Origin: Chryseobacterium gleum | GTDB taxonomy: Bacteria; Bacteroidota; Bacteroidia; Flavobacteriales_D; Crocinitomicaceae | Direction of reading: 5' to 3' | Assembly (NCBI GenBank): GCA_945888625.1 | Contig: CAMDAH010000002.1 | Location: forward strand, 124,001-188,000 | DNA: 64,000 bases | Shown: in pieces, positions 21,642 through 34,008 of the stretch | Position numbering within the stretch: position 1 is the first letter of the stretch | Layout of the letters: every line of letters begins with the position of its first letter | Translations under genes and position numbers: made by a program | The notes under the pieces: generated by a model | The model's input: the letters and a program-made list of their open reading frames with translations, nothing else | Told to the model about the DNA's origin: nothing | Databases searched by the model: none

Positions 21642-21959
21642 ATGCAAAAGAAATTAAATATCAAAGTTGGTGACTCTGTTCGTGTAATGAGTGGAGAATC
21701 TAAAGGACAAGAAGGCGATGTTATTGCTATTGATCGTACCAAAATGAGGGTGACAATCAAAGGGGTAAATATGATTAAAAAGCATAACAAGCCCAGTGCG
21801 GCAAATCCTCAAGGTGGAATTGAAGAGAGAGAGGGTACTGTGCACATCTCCAATCTAATGGTGGTTGTCAATGGACAAGTTACTAGGGTTGGGAGAAAAT
21901 TAAATGAAAATGGTAAATTGGTTAGATACGCTAAAAAATCAGGGGAGATTATAAAATGA
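21642..21959 (+). CDS. rplX: 50S ribosomal protein L24
   Basis: [29 protein letters not shown]. Confidence 0.97.
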   Translation: MQKKLNIKVGDSVRVMSGESKGQEGDVIAIDRTKMRVTIKGVNMIKKHNKPSAANPQGGIEEREGTVHISNLMVVVNGQVTRVGRKLNENGKLVRYAKKSGEIIK

Positions 21960-22510
21960 CAACTTACTCACCAAGACTTAAGGAAAGGTACAACGCTGAA
22001 ATTATTCAGGGTTTAACCGAACAGTTTGGATATTCCTCTGTAATGAGGGTGCCAAAATTGAAGAAAATAGTGCTAAGCCAAGGTGTTGGTGATGCAGTAG
22101 CAGACAAAAAACTTATTGAAAGTGCAGCAGCAGACCTTTCGCGAATCGCAGGTCAGAAAGCAATTACTACTTTGTCCAAGAAAGATATTTCAAACTTCAA
22201 ACTCAGAAAGGGAATGCCAATCGGAACTAAGGTAACGCTTAGAGGTGATAGAATGTATGATTTCCTTGATCGTTTACTTTCTGTGTCCTTGCCAAGAACT
22301 AGGGATTTTAGAGGAATAAATCCAAAGGGGTTCGATGGTAGAGGTAATTTTAACTTGGGTATCAAAGAACATATAATTTTTCCTGAAATAGATATCGATA
22401 AGGTTAACAGAATATTAGGCATGGATATCACTTTTGTAACAAGTGCAGAAAGTGATGAAGAAGCGAAAGCTTTATTAGACGCATTTGGGTTTCCATTTAT
22501 AAAAAAATAA
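21956..22510 (+). CDS. rplE: 50S ribosomal protein L5
   Basis: [36 protein letters not shown]; 4-bp overlap with rplX. Confidence 0.97.
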   Translation: MTTYSPRLKERYNAEIIQGLTEQFGYSSVMRVPKLKKIVLSQGVGDAVADKKLIESAAADLSRIAGQKAITTLSKKDISNFKLRKGMPIGTKVTLRGDRMYDFLDRLLSVSLPRTRDFRGINPKGFDGRGNFNLGIKEHIIFPEIDIDKVNRILGMDITFVTSAESDEEAKALLDAFGFPFIKK

Positions 22511-22513
22511 GGA

Positions 22514-22828
22514 ATGGCTAAAGAATCAATGAAAGCGCGGGAGCGCAAAAGAGAAAGGTTAGTTGATCGCTACGCAAAAAAACGTGCTGAATTAACTAAA
22601 GTATTAAAATCTACATCTGCTGATGAAAACGTGCAAGCGGAAAAATGGAATGCCATGATGGCGCTTCAAAAGTTGCCTGCGAATTCATCTAAAGTGAGAA
22701 AACACAACAGATGCGGATTAACAGGTCGTCCGAGAGGATACATGAGACAGTTTGGTATTTCAAGGGTTACATTTAGAGAAATGGCACTCAATGGAAAAAT
22801 ACCTGGTGTGAAAAAAGCAAGTTGGTAA
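22514..22828 (+). CDS. rpsN: 30S ribosomal protein S14
   Basis: [30 protein letters not shown]. Confidence 0.97.
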   Translation: MAKESMKARERKRERLVDRYAKKRAELTKVLKSTSADENVQAEKWNAMMALQKLPANSSKVRKHNRCGLTGRPRGYMRQFGISRVTFREMALNGKIPGVKKASW

Positions 22829-22847
22829 TTGAATTAATAAATAGAAA

Positions 22848-23246
22848 ATGACTACAGATCCTATAGCAGACTTTTTAACCCGAATTCGAAACGCGAGTTC
22901 CGCAGGTTTAAAAATGGTTGAAATTCCTGGTTCGAATATTAAACGCGCAATGACGCAGATTTTATTCGATCAAGGTTACATTTTAAACTTTAAATTCGAA
23001 GAAGATGATAAGCAAGGTATTATTAAAATTGCCTTAAAGTATAACATTTCTACGCGGGTTCCAGCAATTACAAAATTACAGCGCGCTTCAAGACCGGGCT
23101 TACGTAAGTATAGCGGCTCAGTTGAAATGCCAAGAGTTTTGAATGGACTTGGTATTGCCATCGTGTCCACGTCGAATGGTGTGATTACAGACAAAGAGGC
23201 AAGAAAATTGAAAGTGGGTGGTGAGGTGTTATGTTATGTATATTAA
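22848..23246 (+). CDS. rpsH: 30S ribosomal protein S8
   Basis: MTTDPIADFLTRIRNA...GLGIAIVSTSNGVITDKEARKLKVGGEVLCYVY. Confidence 0.98.
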   Translation: MTTDPIADFLTRIRNASSAGLKMVEIPGSNIKRAMTQILFDQGYILNFKFEEDDKQGIIKIALKYNISTRVPAITKLQRASRPGLRKYSGSVEMPRVLNGLGIAIVSTSNGVITDKEARKLKVGGEVLCYVY

Positions 23247-23263
23247 TATTTAAGTTGTAGAAA

Positions 23264-23818
23264 ATGTCAAGAATTGGAAAACTACCTATAAATATCCCGA
23301 GTGACGTTGATGTAAGCATCAATGGTAGCGTGGTGACTGTAAAAGGTAAATTAGGAGAATTAACGCAAGATATTGATGAAAGTATTTCGTTGTCTATTGA
23401 AAACGGAATAATCACTTTTGTAAGAGCGTCTGACGCACCTAATCATCGATCAAAGCACGGCCTTTACCGCGCACTTGTTCAAAACATGATTATTGGTGTT
23501 TCTGAAGGATTTAAAAAGCAAATGGAGGTTATTGGTGTTGGATTTAGAGCAAATGCTGTAGGACAGCAAATCGAATTGTCCCTTGGATTCTCTCACGCTA
23601 TTATTTTAGAGGTGCCGAAGGAAGTTAAATTCACAACCTTAATGGAAAAAGGAAAGGCTCCACTTGTAACCATCGAGTCTTACGACAAGCAATTGTTGGG
23701 CCAGGTGGCAGCAAAAATAAGAAGTATGAGAAAACCTGAACCTTACAAAGGAAAAGGAATACGATTCTTGGGTGAACAAATTAGAAGAAAAGCTGGAAAA
23801 TCAGCTGGTAAAAAATAA
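23264..23818 (+). CDS. rplF: 50S ribosomal protein L6
   Basis: MSRIGKLPINIPSDVDV...EPYKGKGIRFLGEQIRRKAGKSAGKK. Confidence 0.98.
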   Translation: MSRIGKLPINIPSDVDVSINGSVVTVKGKLGELTQDIDESISLSIENGIITFVRASDAPNHRSKHGLYRALVQNMIIGVSEGFKKQMEVIGVGFRANAVGQQIELSLGFSHAIILEVPKEVKFTTLMEKGKAPLVTIESYDKQLLGQVAAKIRSMRKPEPYKGKGIRFLGEQIRRKAGKSAGKK

Positions 23819-23828
23819 ATAAATAGTC

Positions 23829-24182
23829 ATGGCATTAGATAAAGTATTACGTAGAGCAAAAATTAAGCGAAGAATTCGCAAAAAAATTAGCGGTACCGCA
23901 ATGGTCCCTCGTTTATCTGTCTACAGAAGTAACAAGCAAATTTATGCGCAAATAATCGATGATATTAGCGGTAAAACACTTGCTTCGGCTGCATCACTCA
24001 AAAATGATGACGCACAGAAAGTAGCAAAGTTGAACCAAGCGTCAATCGTTGGAAAACTAATTGCCGATAAAGCAATTAAAGCAGGTATCGAAACAGTTGT
24101 TTTTGACCGAAACGGGTATTTATACCATGGTAGAATTAAATCACTTGCTGATTCCGCTCGTGAAAGTGGACTTAAATTTTAA
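23829..24182 (+). CDS. rplR: 50S ribosomal protein L18
   Basis: [32 protein letters not shown]...[24 protein letters not shown]. Confidence 0.97.
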   Translation: MALDKVLRRAKIKRRIRKKISGTAMVPRLSVYRSNKQIYAQIIDDISGKTLASAASLKNDDAQKVAKLNQASIVGKLIADKAIKAGIETVVFDRNGYLYHGRIKSLADSARESGLKF

Positions 24183-24188
24183 TTATAA

Positions 24189-24710
24189 ATGGGTACAACA
24201 GGAAATAAAGTAAAAACAACAGATAGTGCTGATCTCCTTAAGGATAAGTTGGTTGCTGTCAATCGCGTTACTAAGGTAACAAAAGGTGGTCGAACGTTTA
24301 GTTTTTCAGCTATTGTTGTGGTAGGTGACGAAAATGGTGTTGTAGGGCACGGTCTAGGTAAGGCTAAAGAAGTTACGGAAGCAATCACCAAAGGAATTGA
24401 TGATGCGAAAAAGAACTTGATTCGTGTTCCAATTTTGCATGGAACAGTTCCTCACACTCAAATAGGAAAGTATGGAGGTGCTGAAGTACTACTTAAACCA
24501 GCAACTGCCGGTACTGGTGTAATTGCAGGTGGTGCAATGCGCGCTGTACTTGAGAGTGTTGGTGTACACAATGTACTTGCAAAGTCGCAGGGTTCGTCAA
24601 ATCCGCACAACGTGGTTAAAGCAACCATTGATGCGCTATCAAAAATGCGGGATGCATTAGCAGTAGCTCGTCAAAGAGGTATTTCACTTGACAAAGTATT
24701 TAACGGTTAA
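24189..24710 (+). CDS. rpsE: 30S ribosomal protein S5
   Basis: [42 protein letters not shown]. Confidence 0.98.
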   Translation: MGTTGNKVKTTDSADLLKDKLVAVNRVTKVTKGGRTFSFSAIVVVGDENGVVGHGLGKAKEVTEAITKGIDDAKKNLIRVPILHGTVPHTQIGKYGGAEVLLKPATAGTGVIAGGAMRAVLESVGVHNVLAKSQGSSNPHNVVKATIDALSKMRDALAVARQRGISLDKVFNG

Positions 24711-24721
24711 TAGATTTTATC

Positions 24722-24898
24722 ATGAGTATTATAAAAATAAAACAAGTTAAAAGTGCCATTAAAAGACCTGCTGACCAAAAGGCAACTATTAAAGCACTTG
24801 GATTTAGAAAATTACATCAAACACTGGAAAAAGAGGGTACTCCTCAAATTCTTGGGATGATAAATAAGGTAAAACACCTGTTAGTTGTTGTTGATTAA
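24722..24898 (+). CDS. rpmD: 50S ribosomal protein L30
   Basis: 58-aa ORF MSIIKIKQVKSAIKRPADQKATIKALGFRKLHQTLEKEGTPQILGMINKVKHLLVVVD*; too short for the ORF track, canonical position between rpsE and rplO. Confidence 0.95.
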   Translation: MSIIKIKQVKSAIKRPADQKATIKALGFRKLHQTLEKEGTPQILGMINKVKHLLVVVD

Positions 24899-24913
24899 TA
24901 AGAAGTAGAACAA

Positions 24914-25360
24914 ATGGAATTAAATAATTTAACGCCTGCTAAAGGTGCAGTAAAAAAAGAAAAACGAATAGCCCGAGGGCAAGGTTCTGGTCATGGTGGT
25001 ACCTCCACGCGAGGTCATAAAGGAGCTAAGTCCCGTTCTGGTTATTCAAAGAAGATTGGATTTGAAGGTGGTCAGATGCCGCTTCAACGACGTGTTCCTA
25101 AATTTGGCTTCAAAAATATTAACCGTGTCGAGTACAAAGCAATTAATATCGATGCGATTCAAATGTTGGCAGAAACGAAAGGTATAACCGACTTCAATAT
25201 GGATGTCTACAAGGATAACGGTCTAATTTCTAACAATGATTTAGTTAAAATTTTAGGTCGAGGCGATCTGAAAGCTAAAGTTACAGTTGCAGCTCACCAA
25301 TTCTCTGCTAAAGCGATAGAATTGATAGAGGCAAATGGGGGAACACATACACAAATTTGA
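24914..25360 (+). CDS. rplO: 50S ribosomal protein L15
   Basis: MELNNLTPAKGAVKKEKRIARGQGSGHGGTSTRGHKGAKSRSG. Confidence 0.97.
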   Translation: MELNNLTPAKGAVKKEKRIARGQGSGHGGTSTRGHKGAKSRSGYSKKIGFEGGQMPLQRRVPKFGFKNINRVEYKAINIDAIQMLAETKGITDFNMDVYKDNGLISNNDLVKILGRGDLKAKVTVAAHQFSAKAIELIEANGGTHTQI

Positions 25361-25380
25361 TTTTTATTGCTACCTAATAA

Positions 25381-26739
25381 ATGAAAAGACTAATAACAAA
25401 CTTGCAAAACATCTGGAAAGTTAAGGAGCTTCGGGAACGAATTATTCTGACTTTAGGACTAATCCTTGTGTACAGGGTGGGTTCGTTTGTTATTCTTCCA
25501 GGGGTGAATTATGAAGCATTAAAGGCAGCATCTGAAGGCAGCTCGGAAGGACAAAGAACGCTAGAAAATTTATTGTCAATGTTCTCCGGCGGAGGTTTTA
25601 ACAACGCTTCTGTTATGGCCCTTGGAATTATGCCGTACATTAGTGCTTCCATAATTATGCAATTATTAGGTATGGCTGTTCCAGCTGTGCAGAAAATGCA
25701 AAATGAAGGTGAATCTGGTCGCAAACAAATTAATAATTATACGCGAATCCTTACCATTGTAATTTGTGCATTGCAAGCGCCGAGCTACCTTTCCATGTAC
25801 GTGGAATCTAAAGGGGCACTACCCGCTGATGCAGGTTTGTTTTGGTGGACTCAAACTATTTTAGTACTCGTGGCTGGTTCAATGTTCGCAGTTTGGTTGG
25901 GGGAAAGAATCACTGAAAAAGGAATTGGTAACGGTATTTCATTGCTGATTGCCGTTGGTATTTTATCTCGTTTGCCCGGTGGTTTTATCGCTGAAGTAGG
26001 AAAATCTTTTGAGGCTGGGAATATGATAAAATTGGTACTCGAGATTATCGCTTTCATGTTGGTAGTGTTAGTTACCATATTGATTGTGCAAGGTGTTAGA
26101 CGCATACCACTCAACACTGCCAAACGGGTTGTAGGAGCTCGAGCTGCTGACGCTCAAGGAGCAAGAAACTACTTGCCTATAAAAGTGAACGCTAGTGGGG
26201 TAATGCCAATAATCTTTGCTCAAGCAATTATGACTATTCCTGTTATGATTTTCGTTGGTGCTTCTAGTTCTCAAGGGGAAGGGGGGTTTTTACAACGTAT
26301 GCTTAGCAATCCGTATGGCTTGAGCTACAACATATTATTGTGTATTTTGATTATCGTTTTTACTTATTTTTATACAGCCATCATGATTAACCCACGCAAA
26401 ATAGCGGATGATCTTAAACGAAGTGGCGGTTTTATTCCTGGTGTTCGACCTGGCGAGGATACGGCAAATTATATCGATACCTTGGTTTCTAGAATTACTT
26501 TTCCTGGTTCTTTATTTCTTGCTGCGATAGCAATCATTCCTGCAATTGCTAAGATGGTTGGGGTGAATGATGCGTTTGCTATGTTTTTCGGTGGCACATC
26601 GCTTTTAATCATGGTAGGGGTAGTTTTGGATACCTTACAACAAATAGAAACGTATTTACTAAACAAACACATGGATGGTTTGATGGAAGGAAGTAGAGTA
26701 AAAGGAAGAAGAGCAGCAAACGAATTATCAGGATTTTAA
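25381..26739 (+). CDS. secY: Preprotein translocase subunit SecY
   Basis: 452 aa polytopic; '[18 protein letters not shown]', '[10 protein letters not shown]', '[30 protein letters not shown]'. Confidence 0.98.
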   Translation: MKRLITNLQNIWKVKELRERIILTLGLILVYRVGSFVILPGVNYEALKAASEGSSEGQRTLENLLSMFSGGGFNNASVMALGIMPYISASIIMQLLGMAVPAVQKMQNEGESGRKQINNYTRILTIVICALQAPSYLSMYVESKGALPADAGLFWWTQTILVLVAGSMFAVWLGERITEKGIGNGISLLIAVGILSRLPGGFIAEVGKSFEAGNMIKLVLEIIAFMLVVLVTILIVQGVRRIPLNTAKRVVGARAADAQGARNYLPIKVNASGVMPIIFAQAIMTIPVMIFVGASSSQGEGGFLQRMLSNPYGLSYNILLCILIIVFTYFYTAIMINPRKIADDLKRSGGFIPGVRPGEDTANYIDTLVSRITFPGSLFLAAIAIIPAIAKMVGVNDAFAMFFGGTSLLIMVGVVLDTLQQIETYLLNKHMDGLMEGSRVKGRRAANELSGF

Positions 26740-26740
26740 T

Positions 26741-26959
26741 ATGGCTAAACAATCGTCTATAGAGCAAGATGGAACAATTCTCGAAGCATTACCCAATGCA
26801 ATGTTTCGGGTTGAATTGGAAAATGGACACGTACTTACGGCTCATATTTCTGGTAAAATGAGGATGTTTTATATTAAAATTTTGCCGGGAGATAAAGTAA
26901 AAGTTGAGATGTCTCCGTATGATTTAACAAAAGGACGTATTTCGTTCAGGTATAAATAA
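26741..26959 (+). CDS. infA: Translation initiation factor IF-1
   Basis: [62 protein letters not shown]. Confidence 0.98.
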   Translation: MAKQSSIEQDGTILEALPNAMFRVELENGHVLTAHISGKMRMFYIKILPGDKVKVEMSPYDLTKGRISFRYK

Positions 26960-26977
26960 TAGATTAAACTAATTGAA

Positions 26978-27094
26978 ATGAAAGTAAGAGCATCTGTTAA
27001 AAAACGCACAGAGGATTGTAAAATCGTAAAGCGAAAAGGAAGGGTTTATGTAATAAACAAAAAGAATCCAAAATTAAAACAACGACAAGGTTAA
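26978..27094 (+). CDS. rpmJ: 50S ribosomal protein L36
   Basis: 38-aa [41 protein letters not shown]; below ORF-track cut-off, canonical position. Confidence 0.97.
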   Translation: MKVRASVKKRTEDCKIVKRKGRVYVINKKNPKLKQRQG

Positions 27095-27104
27095 ATTATA
27101 ATAT

Positions 27105-27479
27105 ATGGCACGTATTGCAGGTATAGATCTACCAAAAAACAAAAGGGGAGTAATTGGTTTAACATACATTTTCGGTATCGGAAGAAGTATGGCTAAGAAA
27201 ATTTTAACTGATAACGGAATTGATGAAAGCATCAAAGTTCAGGAATGGAACGATGATCAACTTGCTTTGATTCGAAATTCAGTGAATGAAGTTAAAACGG
27301 AAGGTTCTTTAAGATCAGAGGTTCAACTTAACATTAAGCGATTAATGGACATCGGTTGTTACCGAGGCATTCGTCACCGTTCCGGTTTACCATTACGTGG
27401 GCAACATACTAAAAACAACTCTAGAACTAGAAAAGGTAAGAGAAAAACAGTTGCGAACAAGAAAAAAGCAACTAAATAA
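27105..27479 (+). CDS. rpsM: 30S ribosomal protein S13
   Basis: [28 protein letters not shown]...[22 protein letters not shown]. Confidence 0.98.
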   Translation: MARIAGIDLPKNKRGVIGLTYIFGIGRSMAKKILTDNGIDESIKVQEWNDDQLALIRNSVNEVKTEGSLRSEVQLNIKRLMDIGCYRGIRHRSGLPLRGQHTKNNSRTRKGKRKTVANKKKATK

Positions 27480-27489
27480 AAGTTAAAAA

Positions 27490-27876
27490 ATGGCAAAAAC
27501 TAATCAAAAAAAGAAGAAAAACGTCAAAGTTGAAGCAACTGGTGAAGCTCACATCCAAGCTAGTTTCAATAACTTGATTATTTCGCTAACAAACAACGCT
27601 GGCCAAGTTATATCCTGGTCCTCCGCTGGTAAAATGGGATTTAAAGGTTCTAAAAAGAATACGCCCTACGCGGCACAATTGGCAGCAGAGGATGCAGCAA
27701 AGGAAGCCCACGATTTTGGTCTTCGACGTGTGAAGGTTTATGTTAAAGGTCCGGGAGCAGGTAGAGAATCTGCCATTCGCTCATTAAACAATGCGGGCAT
27801 TGAGGTAACAGAAATTGTTGACGTTACGCCTCTACCGCACAATGGTTGTAGACCGCCAAAGAAAAGAAGGGTCTAA
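27490..27876 (+). CDS. rpsK: 30S ribosomal protein S11
   Basis: [43 protein letters not shown]. Confidence 0.98.
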   Translation: MAKTNQKKKKNVKVEATGEAHIQASFNNLIISLTNNAGQVISWSSAGKMGFKGSKKNTPYAAQLAAEDAAKEAHDFGLRRVKVYVKGPGAGRESAIRSLNNAGIEVTEIVDVTPLPHNGCRPPKKRRV

Positions 27877-27933
27877 TATTTTAATAATCAGTCATCGAAG
27901 GAATGCCTTAATTCATGACATAATATCTAAGAA

Positions 27934-28542
27934 ATGGCAAGATATACAGGTCCAACGACCAAAATAGCGAGGAGATTCCGAGATCCAATTTTCGGACCCG
28001 ATAAGGCGCTAGACAAAAGAAGTTATGGCCCCGGTCAGCATGGTCCGTCCAAAAGACGTGGGGGAAAGCAATCAGAATACGCTATTCAGCTTGGTGAAAA
28101 GCAAAAAGCAAAGTACACTTATGGTATTTTAGAGAAGCAGTTCGCTAACATGTTCGAAAAGGCTTCGCGAATGAAAGGAATTACGGGCGAAAACTTGTTG
28201 CAGTTGTGTGAAACTCGTCTAGACAATATGGTTTATCGACTTGGTGTATCGCCGTCTAGAAGAGGAGCAAGGCAGTTGGTTTCCCACCGTCACATTACCG
28301 TTAACGGAGATGTAGTGAATATTCCTTCGTATCATGTGAAGGCAGGTGATGTTGTGGGTGTGCGTGAAAAGTCTAAATCACTTGAAGCAATCGTTTCATC
28401 GCTTGATTCAACTAGTAAAAAATACGATTGGTTAGATTGGGACCGCGCTACAATGTCTGGAAAAGTGTTAAGTATTCCAGGTAGAGAAATGATTCCTGAA
28501 AATATCAAGGAACAGTTAATAGTCGAATTATATTCTAAATAA
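27934..28542 (+). CDS. rpsD: 30S ribosomal protein S4
   Basis: [15 protein letters not shown]...[33 protein letters not shown]. Confidence 0.98.
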   Translation: MARYTGPTTKIARRFRDPIFGPDKALDKRSYGPGQHGPSKRRGGKQSEYAIQLGEKQKAKYTYGILEKQFANMFEKASRMKGITGENLLQLCETRLDNMVYRLGVSPSRRGARQLVSHRHITVNGDVVNIPSYHVKAGDVVGVREKSKSLEAIVSSLDSTSKKYDWLDWDRATMSGKVLSIPGREMIPENIKEQLIVELYSK

Positions 28543-28557
28543 TTTTAAAGTAAAAAA

Positions 28558-29550
28558 ATGGCAATTTTAGATTTTCAAAAACCTGACAAGGTTATTATGA
28601 TTCAATCAGATGAATTCAACGGTGAGTTTGAATTCCGTCCACTTGAACCTGGTTATGGAATTACAGTAGGTAATTCTTTAAGAAGAATTTTACTTTCTTC
28701 TTTGGAAGGCTTTGCGATTTCTTCCATAAAAATTGAAGGTGTTGATCATGAATTTACAACACTTAAAGGTGTCGTGGAGGACATCACTGAGATTATTTTA
28801 AGTTTGAAGCAGGTGCGCTTTAAGCAGCAAATCGAAGGAACTGACAATGAAACAGTTATCGTTTCCATTAGTGGACAAAATTCACTAACCGCTGGTGACA
28901 TAGGTAAATTTACAAGTGCTTTTCAGGTCTTGAATCCTGATTTAGTTATTTGTAACATGGAGTCTTCGGTGAAGTTTGAAATGGAATTAACTATCATCAA
29001 AGGTAGAGGGTATGTTCCTGCTGAGGAAAACAAAAACGCGAACGCTTCTTTTGGAACCATTTTTATCGACTCGATCTTTACGCCGATTGTGAATGTTCGT
29101 TATTCTGTTGAAAATTATAGGGTTGAGCAGAAAACAGATTATGAAAAGTTGGTTTTTTACATCACGAGTGATGGGGCAATTCATCCTAAAGAGGCACTTA
29201 AAGAGGCAGCAAAAATTCTTATTCATCATTTCATGTTGTTCTCTGACGAGCGTATAACGCTAGACAGCGAAAGTAAAGCAGAAACAGAGGAATTTGACGA
29301 GTCTTCTTTGCATATGCGTCAACTATTGAAAACCAAACTTGTTGATATGGATCTTTCAGTTCGCGCACTCAATTGCTTAAAAGCAGCTGAAGTGGAATCA
29401 CTTGGCGATTTAGTGGCAATTCCAAAGGCTGATTTGTTGAAGTTTAGAAATTTTGGAAAGAAATCACTAACTGAATTGGAAGACCTTGTCGATAACAAAG
29501 GGCTAAACTTTGGTATGAATGTCGTAAAATATAAATTAGATAAGGACTAG
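28558..29550 (+). CDS. rpoA: DNA-directed RNA polymerase subunit alpha
   Basis: [23 protein letters not shown]-terminal '[19 protein letters not shown]'. Confidence 0.98.
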   Translation: MAILDFQKPDKVIMIQSDEFNGEFEFRPLEPGYGITVGNSLRRILLSSLEGFAISSIKIEGVDHEFTTLKGVVEDITEIILSLKQVRFKQQIEGTDNETVIVSISGQNSLTAGDIGKFTSAFQVLNPDLVICNMESSVKFEMELTIIKGRGYVPAEENKNANASFGTIFIDSIFTPIVNVRYSVENYRVEQKTDYEKLVFYITSDGAIHPKEALKEAAKILIHHFMLFSDERITLDSESKAETEEFDESSLHMRQLLKTKLVDMDLSVRALNCLKAAEVESLGDLVAIPKADLLKFRNFGKKSLTELEDLVDNKGLNFGMNVVKYKLDKD

Positions 29551-29573
29551 TTCCTATTTAGAACAATTAAGAA

Positions 29574-30449
29574 ATGAGACACGGAAATAAATTAAATCAT
29601 TTAGGTAGAAAATCAGCTCACAGAAAAGCGATGCTTTCGAATATGGCTTGTTCGTTAATCGAGCATAAGCGTATATCTACTACTATTGCAAAAGCAAAAG
29701 CCTTACGGGTTTTTGTTGAGCCATTACTTACTAAATCAAAAACAGATTCTACGCACTCTCGAAGAATTGTCTTTTCGTACTTGCAAAGTAAGGAAGTGGT
29801 CGCTGAATTGTTTAGGGATGTAGCGCCCAAAATTGCAGAACGCGATGGAGGATACACGCGTATCATTCGTTTAGGTTATCGCCTTGGGGATAACGCAGAA
29901 ATGTGTATGATTGAGTTAGTTGACTTTAATGAGTTATATACTAATGAAAAGATTAAAAAGACAACACGTCGTTCAAGAAGGGGTGGTTCAGGTGCTGGTG
30001 TAACATCCAATAATGTTTTATCTGGTGATAATTCAGTTGTTGCTGAAGGAGACGTTGATATTGTTGCCGAGGAGGTAGTTGCTGAAGAAGTGTTAGCCGA
30101 GGAGGTAGTTGCTGAAGAAGTGGTAGCCGAGGAGGTAGTTGCTGATGAAGTGGTAGCCGAGGAGGTAGTTGCTGAAGAAGTGGTAGCTGAGGAGGTAGTT
30201 GCCGAAGAAGTAGTTGCTGAAGAAGTAGTTGCTGAAGAGGTAGTTGCAGTAGAGGTAATTGCTAATGAAGTGGTAGCCGAAGAGGTAGTTGCTGAAGCAG
30301 TGGTAGCTGAGGAGGTAGTTGCTGAGGCAGTGGTAGCTGAGGAGGTAGTTGCTGAGGAAGCTGTTGCTGAAGAAGCTGTTGCAGAAGATGAAACGCCTTC
30401 CGCATCGGATGATGCTGAAGAAGCAACTGATCCAAACAAAGAAGCTTAA
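29574..30449 (+). CDS. rplQ: 50S ribosomal protein L17 with long acidic V-A-E repeat C-terminal extension
   Basis: [34 protein letters not shown] is L17; 291 aa total with about 22 VAEEV pentapeptide units near the C-terminus. Confidence 0.95.
   Translation: MRHGNKLNHLGRKSAHRKAMLSNMACSLIEHKRISTTIAKAKALRVFVEPLLTKSKTDSTHSRRIVFSYLQSKEVVAELFRDVAPKIAERDGGYTRIIRLGYRLGDNAEMCMIELVDFNELYTNEKIKKTTRRSRRGGSGAGVTSNNVLSGDNSVVAEGDVDIVAEEVVAEEVLAEEVVAEEVVAEEVVADEVVAEEVVAEEVVAEEVVAEEVVAEEVVAEEVVAVEVIANEVVAEEVVAEAVVAEEVVAEAVVAEEVVAEEAVAEEAVAEDETPSASDDAEEATDPNKEA
30061..30390 (+). repeat. 15-bp coding minisatellite within rplQ (about 22 units, higher-order 30-bp period)
   Basis: Repeated GTAGTTGCTGAAGAA / GTGGTAGCCGAGGAG units; period 15 bp preserves frame. 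Confidence 0.95.
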
Positions 30450-30468
30450 GATTTTAACATATGTTGAT

Positions 30469-30499
30469 AAAAAAAGGCGATTTCTAATCGCCTTTTTTT
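30469..30499 (+). terminator. Rho-independent terminator downstream of rplQ
   Basis: AAAAAAAGGCGATT-TCT-AATCGCCTTTTTTT: perfect 14-bp stem including A/T tracts, 3-nt loop, terminal T-tract. Confidence 0.85.
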
Positions 30500-30552
30500 G
30501 TTTAATCAAGTGCTATTTGCCTTAAGTTAATACCTTTGTCGAAATTCATAAC

Positions 30553-31656
30553 ATGGAATCTCGCAATCCTGCCATTTTGCTTTTAGAGGACGGAACTGTA
30601 TTTCACGGCTCAGCAATTGGTTCAATAGGGACATCTGCTGGTGAAATTGCATTTAATACTGGAATGACGGGCTATCAAGAGGTGTTTACGGATCCTTCTT
30701 ACTACGGACAATTACTAATTATGACCACTGCTCATATTGGTAATTATGGAACGCATGCTTCTGAGTATGAATCTGAATCGATAAAAATTGCCGGTTTAGT
30801 AACAAAAAAATTCTCTAACGGTTTTTCTAGGCCGTCTGGCCAAATGTCGCTTCAAGACAAATTGGTTCAAAACGGAACGGTAGGTATCTCTGATATAGAT
30901 ACGCGTTCGCTTGTTCGTCATATTCGTGGCAAAGGGGCCATGAATGCTATAGTTTCTTCAGATGTATTTACCATTGATGAGTTAAAGGAAAAGCTACTTG
31001 CTGTTCCCTCGATGGCTGGCCTAGAACTTTCTTCATTTGTCGCGACAAATGAAGCGTATGAAAAAATCCCTGCTAATCCATTGTTTAAAGTGGCATTAAT
31101 TGATTTTGGAGTGAAACAAAATATCATTAATTGTTTGCTAGTTAGAGGATGTCATGTTAAAGTTTTTCCAATGGATGTTAGCTTAACAGAAATACAATCA
31201 TTTAGTCCTGATGGTATTATGCTTTCTAATGGCCCAGGTGATCCTGCTGCTATGCCGAATGCAATTGCTTTGGTTAAGGAAATAGTTGATACATCATTGC
31301 CTATTTTTGGGATATGTCTTGGCCACCAAATTTTAGGATTAAGTCAAGGTCTCAAGACCATTAAGATGTTTAATGGCCATCGTGGGATTAATCATCCAAT
31401 AAAAAACTTAAAGACAGGGAAATGTGAAATAACTACCCAAAATCATGGGTTTGTAATCTCAAAAGATAGCATCGATTCTAATAATAATATAGAAGTAACG
31501 CACATACATTTAAACGATGATACAATTGCAGGTATTGCTTTAAAGAACAAGCCTGTTTTTTCTGTTCAATACCATCCTGAAGCGTCTGCTGGTCCGCATG
31601 ATTCTCGCTACCTATTCGATCAATTCATTGCCAATATGGCGCTTATTAATAATTAA
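30553..31656 (+). CDS. carA: Carbamoyl-phosphate synthase small subunit
   Basis: 'MTGYQEVFTDPSYYGQLLIMTTAHIGNYG', glutamine amidotransferase 'PIFGICLGHQILGLSQG'. Confidence 0.97.
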   Translation: MESRNPAILLLEDGTVFHGSAIGSIGTSAGEIAFNTGMTGYQEVFTDPSYYGQLLIMTTAHIGNYGTHASEYESESIKIAGLVTKKFSNGFSRPSGQMSLQDKLVQNGTVGISDIDTRSLVRHIRGKGAMNAIVSSDVFTIDELKEKLLAVPSMAGLELSSFVATNEAYEKIPANPLFKVALIDFGVKQNIINCLLVRGCHVKVFPMDVSLTEIQSFSPDGIMLSNGPGDPAAMPNAIALVKEIVDTSLPIFGICLGHQILGLSQGLKTIKMFNGHRGINHPIKNLKTGKCEITTQNHGFVISKDSIDSNNNIEVTHIHLNDDTIAGIALKNKPVFSVQYHPEASAGPHDSRYLFDQFIANMALINN

Positions 31657-32946
<1,290 letters not shown>

Positions 32947-32960
32947 TTTTTTAGATTTTT

Positions 32961-33998
32961 TCAGGCCAATGCCTTATTCACTCGGTGATTCATGACCTTG
33001 AAAAATAGGGGAGGAATGAAAGCTAAAACCATCATGCCTGGATAACCTGTTGGCATCACGGGTGAATCATCGGAGGTTTCCACTAATTGATAGGGTCGAT
33101 CTGCTTTAAAATGGTGATCGGAATGTCGGCTCAGTTCAAAAAGCACTGCCCGTCCAATCACGTGGTTGGAATTCCAAGAATGTTTCCTTTTCACTTGTTC
33201 GTAGTTGCCATTTTCTCTCTGTTGGCGATATAATCCATAGTGCTCAATATAGTTTACAGTTTCCAATAAGACTATGCCAACTAACGCTGCGAAAAGAAAG
33301 TAAATTAAGACGGTTAATCCGAAGTAGGCATAAATTGAACCCAAAAATAAGGAATGAAGCATTGTGTATTGAATCATTTTATTCTCCAAACTAAACGCAT
33401 GCTTTTTCATGATTTTCATTCGGGTAATTTCAATTTTCCACGCTTGGAAATAACTGCCAATTTGTGATCGAAACCAGAAAACAAAAAGCCATTCGTCTCT
33501 ACGGGCCGTTGCAGGATCACTCTTTGTTCCTACGTTCGTGTGGTGCCCCCTATTGTGATAGGGCAGAAAATGATTTTCTAAAGAACTTAATAAGAGTAAT
33601 TCGCCAATAAAACGTTCGAAACGATTTGAGCGATGTCCAAGTTCATGCCCTATGTTAATTCCTAAAACTCCACACATAAGTCCCATGGATGAAATTCGTC
33701 CGATCAACTCGCTGCTTGATTGCGCCTCTTGAATGTTGAACATGAAATACACCAAGAAGCCAAATTGTATCGGTAACATTAGGTACAGGAGCACTGAATA
33801 AAAGGAATCATTAGCAGCAAGTACTTTTTCTTGTTCAGATAAATTTTGCTGATCTACTTTTAAAATAAGTTCAAAGAAAGGAATGGCTCCAAATAAATAT
33901 AATGCAGGAAGAAAAGCAAGGATTCCGTTATTATGAAAGCTTATCCATACACAAATGGGCAGAGATAAAACGCTTAGGTATTTTAGCTTTTTGAACAT
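32961..33998 (-). CDS. AlkB-like membrane-bound alkane 1-monooxygenase/fatty acid desaturase-superfamily di-iron enzyme
   Basis: His boxes HELGHR, HNRGHH, NYIEHYGLYR, SRHSDHH typical of AlkB. Start set to internal ATG (MFKKLKYLSV) at 33998, which avoids overlap with the upstream gene; ORF extends to 34034. Confidence 0.8.
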   Translation of the reverse strand: MFKKLKYLSVLSLPICVWISFHNNGILAFLPALYLFGAIPFFELILKVDQQNLSEQEKVLAANDSFYSVLLYLMLPIQFGFLVYFMFNIQEAQSSSELIGRISSMGLMCGVLGINIGHELGHRSNRFERFIGELLLLSSLENHFLPYHNRGHHTNVGTKSDPATARRDEWLFVFWFRSQIGSYFQAWKIEITRMKIMKKHAFSLENKMIQYTMLHSLFLGSIYAYFGLTVLIYFLFAALVGIVLLETVNYIEHYGLYRQQRENGNYEQVKRKHSWNSNHVIGRAVLFELSRHSDHHFKADRPYQLVETSDDSPVMPTGYPGMMVLAFIPPLFFKVMNHRVNKALA

Positions 33999-34008
33999 AA
34001 GGAAAAAA

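Noticed and set aside
29876-30509. Long minus-strand ORFs ([11 protein letters not shown]... and [17 protein letters not shown]...) opposite rplQ
   Set aside because: Produced by reading the 15-bp minisatellite in antisense; no stops because the repeat period is a multiple of 3. L17 on the plus strand explains the region.
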